From Streptomyces venezuelae (GTDB lineage Bacteria; Actinomycetota; Actinomycetes; Streptomycetales; Streptomycetaceae), in the NCBI RefSeq assembly GCF_008642335.1, contig NZ_CP029191.1, positions 1,240,001-1,304,000 on the forward strand: a stretch of DNA of 64,000 bases. Direction: 5' to 3'. The position numbers were made by a program, and so were the translations under genes. Positions 8,500-17,848 of this stretch are shown here, in pieces. The notes under the pieces are model-generated. The model did no database searches. It was not told the DNA's origin and was given only the letters and a program-made list of their open reading frames with translations. Numbering within the stretch: position 1 is the first letter of the stretch; each line of letters starts with the position of its first letter.

Positions 8500-9416
8500 G
8501 ACGTCTCACCCGCCGGAGCGGCATCGGCGCGGGGTTCCAGGTCGGCGAGCCACAGACGCTGCAGCATGTGCCAGTCCTCCGGGTGTTCGGCGATACCGGT
8601 GGCGAAGGCGTCGGCCAGCGCCTGTGTCATGACAGACGTCTTCTCGGCCCGCGTACCTGTCTCGGGGACGTCGACGGGCGGGTGGACGCGGCCCTTCATG
8701 ACGGGCGAATCGTCATACCAGAGGGTGACGGGCAGCAACAGGGCTCCGGTCTGCTGGGCGAGCATCGCGGGGCCCGCCGGCATCCGGGCGGTGTCTCCGA
8801 AGAACTTCACCTCGACGCCGGAGGCGGACAGATCGCGGTCGGCGACGAGGCAGACGAGGCCGCCGGCGCGCAGGCGCCGCGCCAGGGTCCCGAAGGCGGA
8901 GCCTCCGGTGTGGGGCAGGACCTCCATGCCGAGGCTCTCGCGGTAGGCGACGAAGCGGTCGTACAGCGTCTCGGGCTTGAGGCGCTCGGCGACCGTCGTG
9001 AAGGGGGTGTCGAGCTTGGTGGTGACCCAGGCTCCCGCGAGGTCCCAGTTGCCCAGGTGCGGCAGGGCGATGATGACGCCCTTGCCGGCGGCGAGCCCGT
9101 CGGTGAGGTGGTGGACGTCCTTGACGTCGAAGCCGTTCTTCACCCGCTCCTTGCTCCAGGACGGCAGCCGGAAGGACTCCATCCAGTAGCGCAGGTAGGA
9201 GCGCATGCCCGCCTTGGAGAGCTCGGTGAGCCGTTGCGGACTCGCGTCGGGCACCACGCGCGCGAGGTTGGACTCAAGGCGGAGCACGCCTTTGCCGCGG
9301 CGCTTCCAGACCGTGTCGGCGATGGTCCTGCCGAGCCGCGCGGCGACGGGTTCGGGGAGCTTCTTGACGGTGCTCCAGCCGAGCCCGTACAGCCCGTCGG
9401 TGAGTCGGTCCTTCAC
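8496..9416 (-). CDS. Phosphatidylinositol mannoside acyltransferase (LpxL/HtrB-like)
   Basis: This enzyme family transfers an acyl chain from acyl-CoA; in actinobacteria the homologue next to pimA acylates the mannose of PIM. The 306-residue protein has the family HxxxxD-type motif in ALPHLGNWDLAG, plus VAERLKPETLYDRF and LVADRDLSASGVEVKFFG, all typical of the lysophospholipid acyltransferase superfamily. It overlaps pimA by 4 nt (8496-8499) and pgsA by 4 nt (9413-9416), so all three are translationally coupled. Confidence 0.9.
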   Translation of the reverse strand: MKDRLTDGLYGLGWSTVKKLPEPVAARLGRTIADTVWKRRGKGVLRLESNLARVVPDASPQRLTELSKAGMRSYLRYWMESFRLPSWSKERVKNGFDVKDVHHLTDGLAAGKGVIIALPHLGNWDLAGAWVTTKLDTPFTTVAERLKPETLYDRFVAYRESLGMEVLPHTGGSAFGTLARRLRAGGLVCLVADRDLSASGVEVKFFGDTARMPAGPAMLAQQTGALLLPVTLWYDDSPVMKGRVHPPVDVPETGTRAEKTSVMTQALADAFATGIAEHPEDWHMLQRLWLADLEPRADAAPAGETS

Positions 9417-10084
9417 TGCGCGGCCTCACTCTCCTGGGCCCCGGATGCCGTGGCGGCGTCCGCCTCCGCGGACTCCCTGCGCACGGTCACCACGCGCTGG
9501 ACGAGGGTGACCATGCTGCCTGCCGCGACGGCCCACAGGGCGATGGGCAGCAGGATCTGGATGCCCGGGACGCCGAACTTGTGCAGGCCCGCGAGGCCCG
9601 CGGCGACCAGCGTGATCACCAGGCGCTCGGCGCGCTCCACCAGGCCGTTGACGGCGACGGGCAGGCCGATCGCCTCGCCGCGCGCCTTCGTGTACGAGAC
9701 CACCTGGCCGCTGGCCAGGCAGAAGATGGAGACGGCGCAGAGGATGTTGTCGTCGCCGGACCCTGCGTACCAGAGGGCGAGGCCGCCGAAGATGGCGCTG
9801 TCGGCCACCCGGTCGAGCGTCGAGTCCAGGAACGCGCCCCAGCGGCTGGAGCGGCCGAGCTGGCGGGCCATATTGCCGTCGACGAGGTCCGAGAAGACGA
9901 ACGACGTGATGACGATCACGCCCCAGAAGAGCTCACCCCGGGGGAAGAAGACCAGCGCTCCCGCCACCACACCGGCCGTGCCGATGAAGGTGACCGCGTC
10001 GGGGCTGACCCCGCGGCGGATGAGAAACGCGGCGAACGGCGTGAGGACACGCGTGAAGAATGCACGCGCGTACTTGTTCAGCAT
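9413..10084 (-). CDS. pgsA: Phosphatidylinositol phosphate synthase (CDP-alcohol phosphatidyltransferase)
   Basis: In actinobacteria this enzyme joins CDP-diacylglycerol and inositol 3-phosphate to make phosphatidylinositol phosphate, the PIM precursor. The 223-residue membrane protein has the complete CDP-alcohol phosphotransferase signature, SDLVDGNMARQLGR then GAFLDSTLDR, with all catalytic aspartates and the DG-x2-AR element. Several membrane helices follow (LVITLVAAGLAGL, ILLPIALWAVAAGSMV). It leads the pgsA-acyltransferase-pimA operon. The gap of ~258 nt to the divergent GTPase gene should hold promoters for both. Confidence 0.93.
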   Translation of the reverse strand: MLNKYARAFFTRVLTPFAAFLIRRGVSPDAVTFIGTAGVVAGALVFFPRGELFWGVIVITSFVFSDLVDGNMARQLGRSSRWGAFLDSTLDRVADSAIFGGLALWYAGSGDDNILCAVSIFCLASGQVVSYTKARGEAIGLPVAVNGLVERAERLVITLVAAGLAGLHKFGVPGIQILLPIALWAVAAGSMVTLVQRVVTVRRESAEADAATASGAQESEAAQ

Positions 10085-10342
10085 GGCCTTCCCGAGGGTT
10101 CGGTGCGCCGCGCGGCCCCGTTGGCCACCGGCGGGCCCATCGTAGTCACGCTGTTGACGGACCGGCTCGCCCCCTCACGATCGCGTACGACGTATGGACG
10201 CACAGTGACCCGAGTGGAAAGCTCGAAAGCATGACGGGCGCCGCCGGTGCCGCCCCGCATCCGGCCCCGCGCGTCCACGAGCAGCCAGCATCCCCGAGGG
10301 GGCTGAGCCTCCTCACCGTGCACGTAACCGGGAGGCCAAGGC

Positions 10343-12550
10343 ATGGGCGACAAGGCGAACGCACACCCCGGAGCCGCCGGCAGGGCAGCATCGGCCGACC
10401 ACCCCGCGTCCGTACGGAATGTGGTGCTGGTCGGCCACAGCGGATCCGGCAAGACGACGCTGGTGGAGGCCCTCGCGCTGACGGCGGGGGCGGTGAACCG
10501 GGCGGGCCGCGTGGAGGACGGCGGCACCGTCTCCGACTACGACGAGATGGAGCACCGGCAGCAGCGTTCGGTGCAGCTGTCACTGGTTCCCGTCGAATGG
10601 GACGGGTTCAAGATCAACCTACTGGACACCCCGGGGTACGCCGATTTCGTCGGGGAGCTGAGGGCCGGTCTGCGCGCCGCGGACGCGGCCCTTTTCGTCG
10701 TCTCGGCGGCCGAGGGCGTCGAGGGCATCACGGGCGCGACGCGCATGGTGTGGGAGGAGTGCGCGGCGGTCGGCATGCCCCGGGCCATCGTGATCACGCA
10801 CCTCGAGTCGGCCCGCGCGGACTTCGCCGCGATGACCCGCACCTGCGCGCAGGCGTTCGGCGGCGACGACCCGGACGCCGTGGTGCCGCTGTACCTGCCG
10901 CTCCACGGCGAGCCGGGACCGGACGGCCACGCCCCGGTGACCGGCCTGATCGGGCTGCTCTCGCAGCGGATATTCGACTACGCCTCCGGGGAGCGCAAGG
11001 AGTCCGAGCCGGGCGCCGACCAGCTTCCGCTGATCCAGGAGGCGCGCAACACGCTGATCGAGGGGATCATCGCCGAGAGCGAGGACGAGTCCCTCATGGA
11101 CCGTTACCTCGGCGGCGAGGACATCGACTTCAAGACCTTGGTGGACGACCTGGAGCGCGCGGTGGCGCGCGGCATCTTCCATCCGGTGCTCGCCGCCGCG
11201 CCGGCCGCGGAGGGCGCCCGCCAGGGCATCGGCACGGTCGAGCTCCTGGAACTCATCACGGGCGGCTTCCCGACGCCGCTCGAACACCCCGCACCGGCCG
11301 TCACCACGCCCGACGGCACGGCGCGGCCCGCGCTGACCTGCGACCCCGAGGGCCCCCTCGTGGCCGAGGTCGTGAAGACCGCCTCCGACCCGTACGTGGG
11401 ACGGGTCTCCCTCGTCCGTGTCTTCTCCGGCACCCTGCGTCCCGACGAGACGGTGCACGTCTCCGGGCACGGCCTCGCCGACCGCGGCCACGAGGACCAC
11501 GACGTCGACGAGCGCGTCGGCGCGCTCTCCTCCCCCTTCGGCAAGCACCAGCGCACCCTCACGCACTGTGTGGCGGGTGACCTGGCGTGCGTGGCCAAGC
11601 TGAACCGCGCCGAGACCGGCGACACCCTCTCCGCCAAGGACGACCCGCTCCTCATGGAGCCCTGGGACATGCCGGACCCGCTGCTGCCCCTCGCGATCCA
11701 GGCGCACAGCAAGGCCGACGAGGACAAGCTGTCGCAGGGCCTGTCGCGGCTGGTCGCCGAGGACCCCACGATGCGGCTCGAACAGAACCAGGACACGCAC
11801 CAGGTCGTCCTGTGGTGTCTGGGCGAGGCACACGCGGACGTCGCTCTGGAACGGCTGCGCAGCCGGTACGGCGTGCAGGTCGACGTGGTGCCGTACAAGG
11901 TCTCCCTCCGGGAGACGTTCGCGGGCAAGTCCGGTGGCCGGGGCCGCCATGTGAAGCAGTCCGGCGGGCACGGGCAGTACGCGATCTGTGAGATCGAGGT
12001 CGAGCCGCTGCCCGGCGGCAGCGGCATCGAGTTCGTCGACAAGGTCGTGGGCGGCGCGGTCCCGCGGCAGTTCATCCCGTCCGTCGAGAAGGGCGTGCGT
12101 GCGCAGGCGGCCAAGGGCGTCGCCGCCGGGTACGCGCTCATCGACGTCCGGATCACTCTCCTCGACGGCAAGGCGCACTCGGTGGACTCCTCCGACGCCG
12201 CGTTCCAGACGGCGGGCGCGCTGGCGCTGCGGGAGGCCGCGTCCGGCGCGAAGATCCATCTGCTCGAACCGGTCGCCGAGGTGCAGGTCCTCGTCGGCGA
12301 CGACTATGTCGGGGCGGTGATGAGCGACCTGTCGGGGCGGCGGGGCCGGGTGGTCGGCACGGAGCAGGCGGCCGGCGGGCGCACCCTGGTGCGGGCCGAG
12401 GTGCCCGAGATCGAGATCGGCCGGTACGCGGTGGATCTGCGGTCCCTCTCGCAGGGCACCGCGCGCTTCAACCGTACGTACGCGCGCCACGAGCCGATGC
12501 CCCCGCAGCTCTCCGAGAAGATCCGCGAACGGGCGCACGACGCCTCGTAG
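10343..12550 (+). CDS. Elongation factor G-like protein (EF-G2 / FusA2 type) with degenerate G4 motif
   Basis: This 735-residue protein follows the EF-G domain order: GTPase domain, domain II (LVAEVVKTASDPYVGRVSLVRVFSG), domain III, domain IV (GGHGQYAICEIEVEPLPGG, FIPSVEKGVRAQ) and domain V (LLEPVAEVQVLV). Walker A GHSGSGKT (31-38) and DTPG (95-98) are intact. The expected NKxD guanine-recognition motif is replaced by THLE (152-155), so nucleotide specificity or GTPase activity may be altered. It matches the actinobacterial EF-G2 paralogue, not housekeeping FusA. The ATG at 10343 has GGGAGG upstream. It is transcribed alone, divergent from pgsA. Confidence 0.9.
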   Translation: MGDKANAHPGAAGRAASADHPASVRNVVLVGHSGSGKTTLVEALALTAGAVNRAGRVEDGGTVSDYDEMEHRQQRSVQLSLVPVEWDGFKINLLDTPGYADFVGELRAGLRAADAALFVVSAAEGVEGITGATRMVWEECAAVGMPRAIVITHLESARADFAAMTRTCAQAFGGDDPDAVVPLYLPLHGEPGPDGHAPVTGLIGLLSQRIFDYASGERKESEPGADQLPLIQEARNTLIEGIIAESEDESLMDRYLGGEDIDFKTLVDDLERAVARGIFHPVLAAAPAAEGARQGIGTVELLELITGGFPTPLEHPAPAVTTPDGTARPALTCDPEGPLVAEVVKTASDPYVGRVSLVRVFSGTLRPDETVHVSGHGLADRGHEDHDVDERVGALSSPFGKHQRTLTHCVAGDLACVAKLNRAETGDTLSAKDDPLLMEPWDMPDPLLPLAIQAHSKADEDKLSQGLSRLVAEDPTMRLEQNQDTHQVVLWCLGEAHADVALERLRSRYGVQVDVVPYKVSLRETFAGKSGGRGRHVKQSGGHGQYAICEIEVEPLPGGSGIEFVDKVVGGAVPRQFIPSVEKGVRAQAAKGVAAGYALIDVRITLLDGKAHSVDSSDAAFQTAGALALREAASGAKIHLLEPVAEVQVLVGDDYVGAVMSDLSGRRGRVVGTEQAAGGRTLVRAEVPEIEIGRYAVDLRSLSQGTARFNRTYARHEPMPPQLSEKIRERAHDAS

Positions 12551-12565
12551 TTGCGGAGCATGGGC

Positions 12566-12604
12566 GCATGCCGTCCGCCCCTCCCCCGAGGGCGGGCGGC
12601 ATGC
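12566..12604. terminator. Terminator hairpin after the EF-G2-like gene
   Basis: A 15-bp stem (12566-12580 with 12590-12604, one G-U pair on the coding strand) has a 9-nt loop and begins 16 nt after the EF-G2-like stop codon. Confidence 0.75.
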
Positions 12605-12732
12605 CGTTGCCCCCTGACGGATGTCGGTGCGCCCGGATACGCTGATGACCTGATCAACAGATGCGCCGGGCGGCAACAGGTGTGCCGGGCAGGGAAGTCG
12701 GGAAGAGCCGCAGCAGCGAAGGCACCGCGGCG

Positions 12733-14400
12733 ATGGGGGCGGCAGTGGCGGACGATGTATTCGACTTCAGGCCCGGGGCCCAGGTTCCGCTGTCGGGCGC
12801 CGCGGGACAGACCGCGGCGACCCATGCCCTGGCCTCGGCCGCGTACCGCGACGGTGATGTCGACGGCATCCTCGCGGCCAACAACGAGTGGCACAAATCC
12901 GAGGTGAAGCCGGGCATTTGGTCGCTCTTCAAGCCGAATCTGGGCGAGGCGTTCGCGCGGACCGTGCAGGTGCGGATGCTGGGCGGCGGCCGCAGTCCGC
13001 TCATCCAGTCCTTCGGGACCGAGCCGCAGGCGGTCGTCGAGCACTGCCTCGCGGCGAACCGCATCCGCAAGGAGCGCGACAGCTGGCTGACCGCGGTGAC
13101 GGTGCTGTGCGGAGTGCTCTTCCTGCCGGGATTCATCTTCTGGCTGCTGGTCTTCACCATCCGGCGGCAGGTCGCCAAGAGCGACGACAAGCGTGCGGGC
13201 GCGCTCGCGACGGCCGTGCTGGTCGCCGTGGGCGTGCTGGCCGCCGTCGCCCTGCTCAAGCTGCCGTTCGGCGGTTTCTGGGCCTGGTATCTGCGTGCGG
13301 CGATCGTGCTGCCCGTGGTGGGCTGGTTCTGGGCGAAGCAGATCGCCGAGCGCACCGCCAGGGACCTGCGCGACCGCTGGTCGGGCCTGCTCGCGGGCGG
13401 CGGCATCGGCGCCAAGATCCCCGAGGCGGTGCCCGGCAGCCCGGGCGAGACGGCCGCCGAGCGGCTCCGTCAGGGGCTCGCGAGGCTCTCCGCGGAGCAG
13501 CAGAGCAACTCCGTGTTCTACGCCGGGCCCAAGGGCATATTGGGCATGGGCACGCGGTGGGGCAGCTGGCAGCTGGCGGAGGAGCTGGTGCCGGCCGACC
13601 CGGCCAAGGAGATCCATCCCTTCCGCGCCTGGGACGTCATAAAGGCGGTGCACGACCAGCTGCGCATGCTGGAGCGCGGCCCGCTGCACACCGGCGGCTT
13701 CCCCACCCCCGACATAAACCACTGGATCGTCTCCCCCATCGGGGAGAACGCGAAGGCGGTGTCCCGCCCCACCGGCACGGACGTCGAGGCCTTCCAAATC
13801 CGCGGCCACGAGATACAGCGGATCTGCAACGAGCAGCAGTTCGGCAGCGGCAACCGGCACTATTTGGGCGTGCAGTTCACGCTCTGGGACGGCCAGCTGG
13901 TCATCACGATGCTGATCACGGTGACCGTGCTGCACGAGACGCTGCGCATCGAGGTCACGGGCCACGCCCTGGGCCCCGTGCACCCGCTGTTCACCACAAA
14001 GCCCTCGCCGAAGACGAAGACGGTCGCCAAGCCGATCAGGTTCTGGGAGACCACGACCCGCAACCTGCCGCTGATCGACGCGGACGAGGTGGTGCGCCTC
14101 GCGGTCCGCGCCCCCTTCACCTGGTATCCGCCGATCCTGGACCACCTCGGCGGCAAGCTGGTCCTGCCCGAGCCGTTCGGCCTGCGGCACGCCTGGGCCG
14201 ACAAGCCGTGGCGGCACCGTTTCATGGCGGACGACGCGCTGCGCGCCGCCACGCCGGTGCTGCGCGTGGTCCACGCCGCCGCGATCAGGGTCCTCGACGA
14301 GAACGGCGTGAACACGGAGAAGTTCGGCGCGCGATCCGGCTTCCTCAGCGGGGCCATCCAGGACCCGATGCCGAGGAAGGCGGATGTCTACGACGCGTGA
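12733..14400 (+). CDS. Membrane protein of unknown function
   Basis: I do not recognise this ~555-residue protein. It begins with a soluble stretch (DDVFDFRPGAQVPLSG, then AYRDGDVDGILAANNEWH). Two membrane hairpins follow (VTVLCGVLFLPGFIFWLLVF, then ALATAVLVAVGVLAAVALLK with YLRAAIVLPVVGWFW), and a large conserved-looking soluble domain that includes a further hydrophobic stretch (GQLVITMLITVTVLHETL). The C-terminal domain contains FETTTRN-like and WYPPILDHLGG blocks. I prefer the ATG at 12733 (AAGG upstream); a GTG at 12745 is possible. It stands alone, convergent with the secreted protease gene, with a shared terminator between them. Confidence 0.8.
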   Translation: MGAAVADDVFDFRPGAQVPLSGAAGQTAATHALASAAYRDGDVDGILAANNEWHKSEVKPGIWSLFKPNLGEAFARTVQVRMLGGGRSPLIQSFGTEPQAVVEHCLAANRIRKERDSWLTAVTVLCGVLFLPGFIFWLLVFTIRRQVAKSDDKRAGALATAVLVAVGVLAAVALLKLPFGGFWAWYLRAAIVLPVVGWFWAKQIAERTARDLRDRWSGLLAGGGIGAKIPEAVPGSPGETAAERLRQGLARLSAEQQSNSVFYAGPKGILGMGTRWGSWQLAEELVPADPAKEIHPFRAWDVIKAVHDQLRMLERGPLHTGGFPTPDINHWIVSPIGENAKAVSRPTGTDVEAFQIRGHEIQRICNEQQFGSGNRHYLGVQFTLWDGQLVITMLITVTVLHETLRIEVTGHALGPVHPLFTTKPSPKTKTVAKPIRFWETTTRNLPLIDADEVVRLAVRAPFTWYPPILDHLGGKLVLPEPFGLRHAWADKPWRHRFMADDALRAATPVLRVVHAAAIRVLDENGVNTEKFGARSGFLSGAIQDPMPRKADVYDA

Positions 14401-14401
14401 G

Positions 14402-14432
14402 GCGGCGGGCCGACGATCAGCCGGCCCGCCGC
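14402..14432. terminator. Bidirectional terminator between convergent genes
   Basis: A perfect 11-bp stem (GCGGCGGGCCG at 14402-14412 with 14422-14432) has a 9-nt loop. It sits in the 39-nt gap between the convergent membrane-protein and protease genes, so it can terminate both. Confidence 0.75.
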
Positions 14433-14439
14433 GGGTCGG

Positions 14440-17400
14440 TCAGATGGCCTGCCAGAGGGCGGGGACGTTCGGCGGCTCCCAGCCCGGATAGGCGGTGTGG
14501 CCCTGGATGCAGCGGTAGCGGACGCCGTTGTAGGTGACGACGTCCCCGGCCGCGTAGGTGGCGCCCAGCTGCCAGGTGGTCTCGCCGCCGCCGGGCACGG
14601 TCAGGGTGTAGGTCGTGGTGTGGGTGGCCTGGCCCGCACCGGTGAAGGTCAGCGTGTAGGTGCCGGCGGTGGTGCCCGCCGCGACCTCGACGGTGGCCGT
14701 CGCCGATTCGCCCGAGAGCACCGACTCCGGGTTGATGGAGACGCTCACTCCGGCCGGGGCCCCCGAGGCCGAGAGTCCCACCTTCTGTGCCTCCCCACTG
14801 GTCGTGGCGGTGGCGAGGGTGACCTTCGCGGAGGAGCCGGGCTGGACGGTGCCCGAGGCCGGGTCGGCGGCGAGGGAGAAGTCGTCCGTCGGGGCGGGCT
14901 TGTCGCCGACGGAGGTCTTCCAGAGCGCGTACGCGACACCGTCCGAGCTGCGGTCGAGCGCGGTGGCGCTCACGTTGGCGGTGGTGTCGCACGCGGAGTG
15001 GTAGCACGAGTCGTACGAACGGCCCGCGGTGCCGCCCCACTTCGCCGCCTCTGCCGCGGACTTCGTGGCGGAGGCGCCGGTTGCGTAGCCGGACGTCGGG
15101 ATGCCGAGGCGCTGGAAGGAGGCGTCGTCCGACCGCCCCTGTCCCTCGACGTTCTCCTGGGGCGCGAGGTTGAGGGAGGTCCAGTAGTCCCGCAGCGGGA
15201 CCGACGCCGCGGAGTTCACGTTGTTGATGAAGTACCCGGCGTTCGTCGAGCCGACCATGTCGAAGTTGTAGTACGCCTTGATCTTGGTGCGTTCCGCGGC
15301 CGGCAGCGACGAGGCGTAGTAGTCCGAGCCGTTGAGGCCCTGCTCCTCGTCGGTCCACCAGGCGAAGCGGACGCGGTTCTTCATGGTGGGGTTGTTCTGC
15401 GCCAGGGACAGCGCCGCCTCCAGGATCGCGGCGGATCCGGAGCCGTTGTCGTTGATGCCGGGCCCTGCCGCGACGCCGTCGAGGTGCGCGCCGAACATGT
15501 AGACGTTGTTCGCTTCGCCCTGCGGCCACTCGGCGATCAGGTTGTTGCCCGCGCCGGCGGAGCAGCCGGAGGCGCAGGTCTGCTCGGTGACCTTGTATCC
15601 GGCGGCCTCCAGCTTGCCCTTCACGTACGCGAGGGAGGCGCGGTAGCCGGCGCCGGTGGCGCGGCGGTTGCCGCCGTTCTGCGAGGCGATGGTGTTGAAC
15701 TGGGCGAGGTGCGCCCGGACCTTCTCCACGTCGATGTCCGGCGGGGGCGTCGGGTTGCCGCCGCCGCCCACGGTCAGCGTGTACCGGGCGGTGTGCGTCT
15801 TGGTGCCCGCGGTGCCGGTGACGGTGATCGGATAGGTGCCTGCGGTGGTGGACCCGGCGGTCGTGATCTTCATGGTGGCGTTGGAGCCGGACGTGACGGT
15901 CGTCGGGTCGAACGTGACGTTCACGCCCGCCGGGGCGCCCGAGGCGGTCAGCGTGATCTGCTGGGCGCTGCCGGTGACGGTCGTGGTGTTGACCGTGCCG
16001 GTGGTCGAGGCGCCGGGTTCGACCTTGCCCGAGGCGGGGCTGAGCCCGAGGGAGAAGTCGTTCTGCTGCCCGGTGCAGGTCGGGTCACCGCTCTGGGCCG
16101 GGATGCTGATGGCGTCCCAGGCCGCCTTGGTGGCGTTGAACAGGTCGCAACTCGCGTCCAGGTTCTTCGCCGCGGTGAGCGTGGCGGTGCGGTAGCGCTT
16201 GTACGTCATGCCGCTGGTCTTGAGCAGCATGGCGCCGTAGAAGATCTTGCCGGCGTTCTTGACGCCCACGCCGGTCACCTGCTGGTTGTTGCAGGTGGGG
16301 CTGGAGGGCTTGCCGCCGCCGGGGTTGGAGCCCTCGGCGAGCAGGTAGAACCAGTGGTTCATGGGTCCGGCCGCCTTGTGCTCCTCCGTGTTGGGGATGG
16401 AGGCGGAGTAGCAGTTGGGGTCGTTGTTGACCCGGCTCGGGTCGTACATGTTGCGGATCGGGCCGCGCCCCTGGAGGTTGATCATCTCCCCGACCGTGTA
16501 GTCCGGGGTGTCGTAGGGGGCGGGCTGGTTGATGTACGCCTCGGTCAGGGCGCCCATGATGTCGCCGGTCGCCTCGCCCAGGCCGCTCTCGTGGTTGGCG
16601 CCGCCGGGCGTGTTGGAGTCGAGGCCGTGGCCGAACTCGTGGGCGACGACGTCGACTCCGGCGATCCACTCGTTGGCGCTGTTGTGGCCGATGGTGACGG
16701 AGGAGCCGTCCCAGTAGGCGTTCAGCTCGTTGAGGCCCACACTCACCGGCCAGCTGCCGCCGTTGCCGTTGTGTCCGTTGCGGCCGACCCACTCCTTGAG
16801 CATGTTCCACTGCTTCTGCGCGGCGAACATCACGTCGACGCAGCCGGTCTCCCGGCTCGTGGGGTTGCCGGTGCCCCAGTCGTCGGTCGCCTTGCTGAAG
16901 ACGCTGCCCTGGTAGCTCGAACACTGGAGTCCGGGGCGGGTGGTGTCGCGCAGCACGTAGTTGCTGCCCGAGCGCGAGGTGTCGATGGTCAGCGGGTCGG
17001 GGCCGTTCCACTTGCTGTGTCCCGTGCCGGCGCGCACGTCGTCGTAGGTGTCGATGACCTTGCCGGTGAGCGCGTCGACGAAGACGTGCAGCCTGCTGGG
17101 GTCGCCGGCCTTCGTGCGGCCGGTCAGCTCGGTCTCCCAGGCGAGCGCGGGCGCGTCCTTCTTGACCCGGACCACGAGGCGCTTGGAGTCGACCTTCTTG
17201 ACCTTCGCGAGCTTCGTACGGCTCGTCCTGACCGCCTGCGCGGCTGTCACCTTCGCCTCGGTGGTGACCGAGATCGTCGCGTCGGTGGCGGCCCGGACGG
17301 AGCGGACCTTCCCCTTGCCGTCGGCGAGGACCACCGCGTCGCCGCCCACGACCGGCAGCCCGCGGTAGGTGCGTTCGTACGCGACCGAGTAGAGGCCCTT

Positions 17401-17628
17401 GAGCCAGGGGGTGACCTGCTGGCGGTCGTACTGCTCCTGCGGCCCTCTGGCCAGCCCGTCGAGGCCGCTGCGCACCGCCTTGTCGGCGGCGGCGACGGCC
17501 TTGGCGAGGGGGTCCGGTCTGTCCGCGGTGGGTGCGGACCGCGCCGCCGATGCGAGGGAGGCGGGGACCGTCACCCCCGCCAGTGCCAGGGCCAGGGTTA
17601 TCCCGGCCGCTGCGGATCGTCTGAGCAT
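14440..17628 (-). CDS. Secreted M4-M28 fusion metalloprotease with Ig-like domains and a C-terminal chitin-binding-type module
   Basis: A 1062-residue exported protein. Order: signal peptide (1-29), FTP/PepSY-type propeptide, M4 thermolysin-like domain with HEFGH (330-334), third zinc ligand Glu352 in GEATGDIMG and His417 before [15 protein letters not shown]. Next comes an Ig-like repeat (~525-620), then an M28 aminopeptidase domain (~633-905) with ligands His715, Asp727, Glu762, Asp790 and His877, catalytic Glu761 and Tyr876. A second Ig-like repeat (~916-1011) precedes a CBM5/12-type module (~1015-1062; [18 protein letters not shown]-rich). Both active sites look intact, so endo- and exo-peptidase activity may be combined. 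The ATG at 17628 has AAGGAG. Confidence 0.93.
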   Translation of the reverse strand: MLRRSAAAGITLALALAGVTVPASLASAARSAPTADRPDPLAKAVAAADKAVRSGLDGLARGPQEQYDRQQVTPWLKGLYSVAYERTYRGLPVVGGDAVVLADGKGKVRSVRAATDATISVTTEAKVTAAQAVRTSRTKLAKVKKVDSKRLVVRVKKDAPALAWETELTGRTKAGDPSRLHVFVDALTGKVIDTYDDVRAGTGHSKWNGPDPLTIDTSRSGSNYVLRDTTRPGLQCSSYQGSVFSKATDDWGTGNPTSRETGCVDVMFAAQKQWNMLKEWVGRNGHNGNGGSWPVSVGLNELNAYWDGSSVTIGHNSANEWIAGVDVVAHEFGHGLDSNTPGGANHESGLGEATGDIMGALTEAYINQPAPYDTPDYTVGEMINLQGRGPIRNMYDPSRVNNDPNCYSASIPNTEEHKAAGPMNHWFYLLAEGSNPGGGKPSSPTCNNQQVTGVGVKNAGKIFYGAMLLKTSGMTYKRYRTATLTAAKNLDASCDLFNATKAAWDAISIPAQSGDPTCTGQQNDFSLGLSPASGKVEPGASTTGTVNTTTVTGSAQQITLTASGAPAGVNVTFDPTTVTSGSNATMKITTAGSTTAGTYPITVTGTAGTKTHTARYTLTVGGGGNPTPPPDIDVEKVRAHLAQFNTIASQNGGNRRATGAGYRASLAYVKGKLEAAGYKVTEQTCASGCSAGAGNNLIAEWPQGEANNVYMFGAHLDGVAAGPGINDNGSGSAAILEAALSLAQNNPTMKNRVRFAWWTDEEQGLNGSDYYASSLPAAERTKIKAYYNFDMVGSTNAGYFINNVNSAASVPLRDYWTSLNLAPQENVEGQGRSDDASFQRLGIPTSGYATGASATKSAAEAAKWGGTAGRSYDSCYHSACDTTANVSATALDRSSDGVAYALWKTSVGDKPAPTDDFSLAADPASGTVQPGSSAKVTLATATTSGEAQKVGLSASGAPAGVSVSINPESVLSGESATATVEVAAGTTAGTYTLTFTGAGQATHTTTYTLTVPGGGETTWQLGATYAAGDVVTYNGVRYRCIQGHTAYPGWEPPNVPALWQAI

Positions 17629-17848
17629 CACGGCTCCTTGTGAGAGGTGTTGCGGCTCGTTCGAGCCAGGGGGAGCCCGTGCGTCAGGCTGTGCGGTCGT
17701 ACCCGCTGCTCCGCTTACGACCTGGCGGTGACATGACACCCTCGTGGCTGGCGGAACCCTCACACCGGCCCGGTCCCCGGTCAATGGATTCCAGCCCTCC
17801 GGAACACCCTGTCAAGAACTGGCAAGCGCGCCGGGACCGCGCCTGGCC

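Noticed and set aside
14497..17643. A 1048-codon open frame on the plus strand opposite the protease
   Set aside because: Its translation is Gly/Arg/Val-rich with no domain match; it is a by-product of GC-rich codon bias opposite a real gene.
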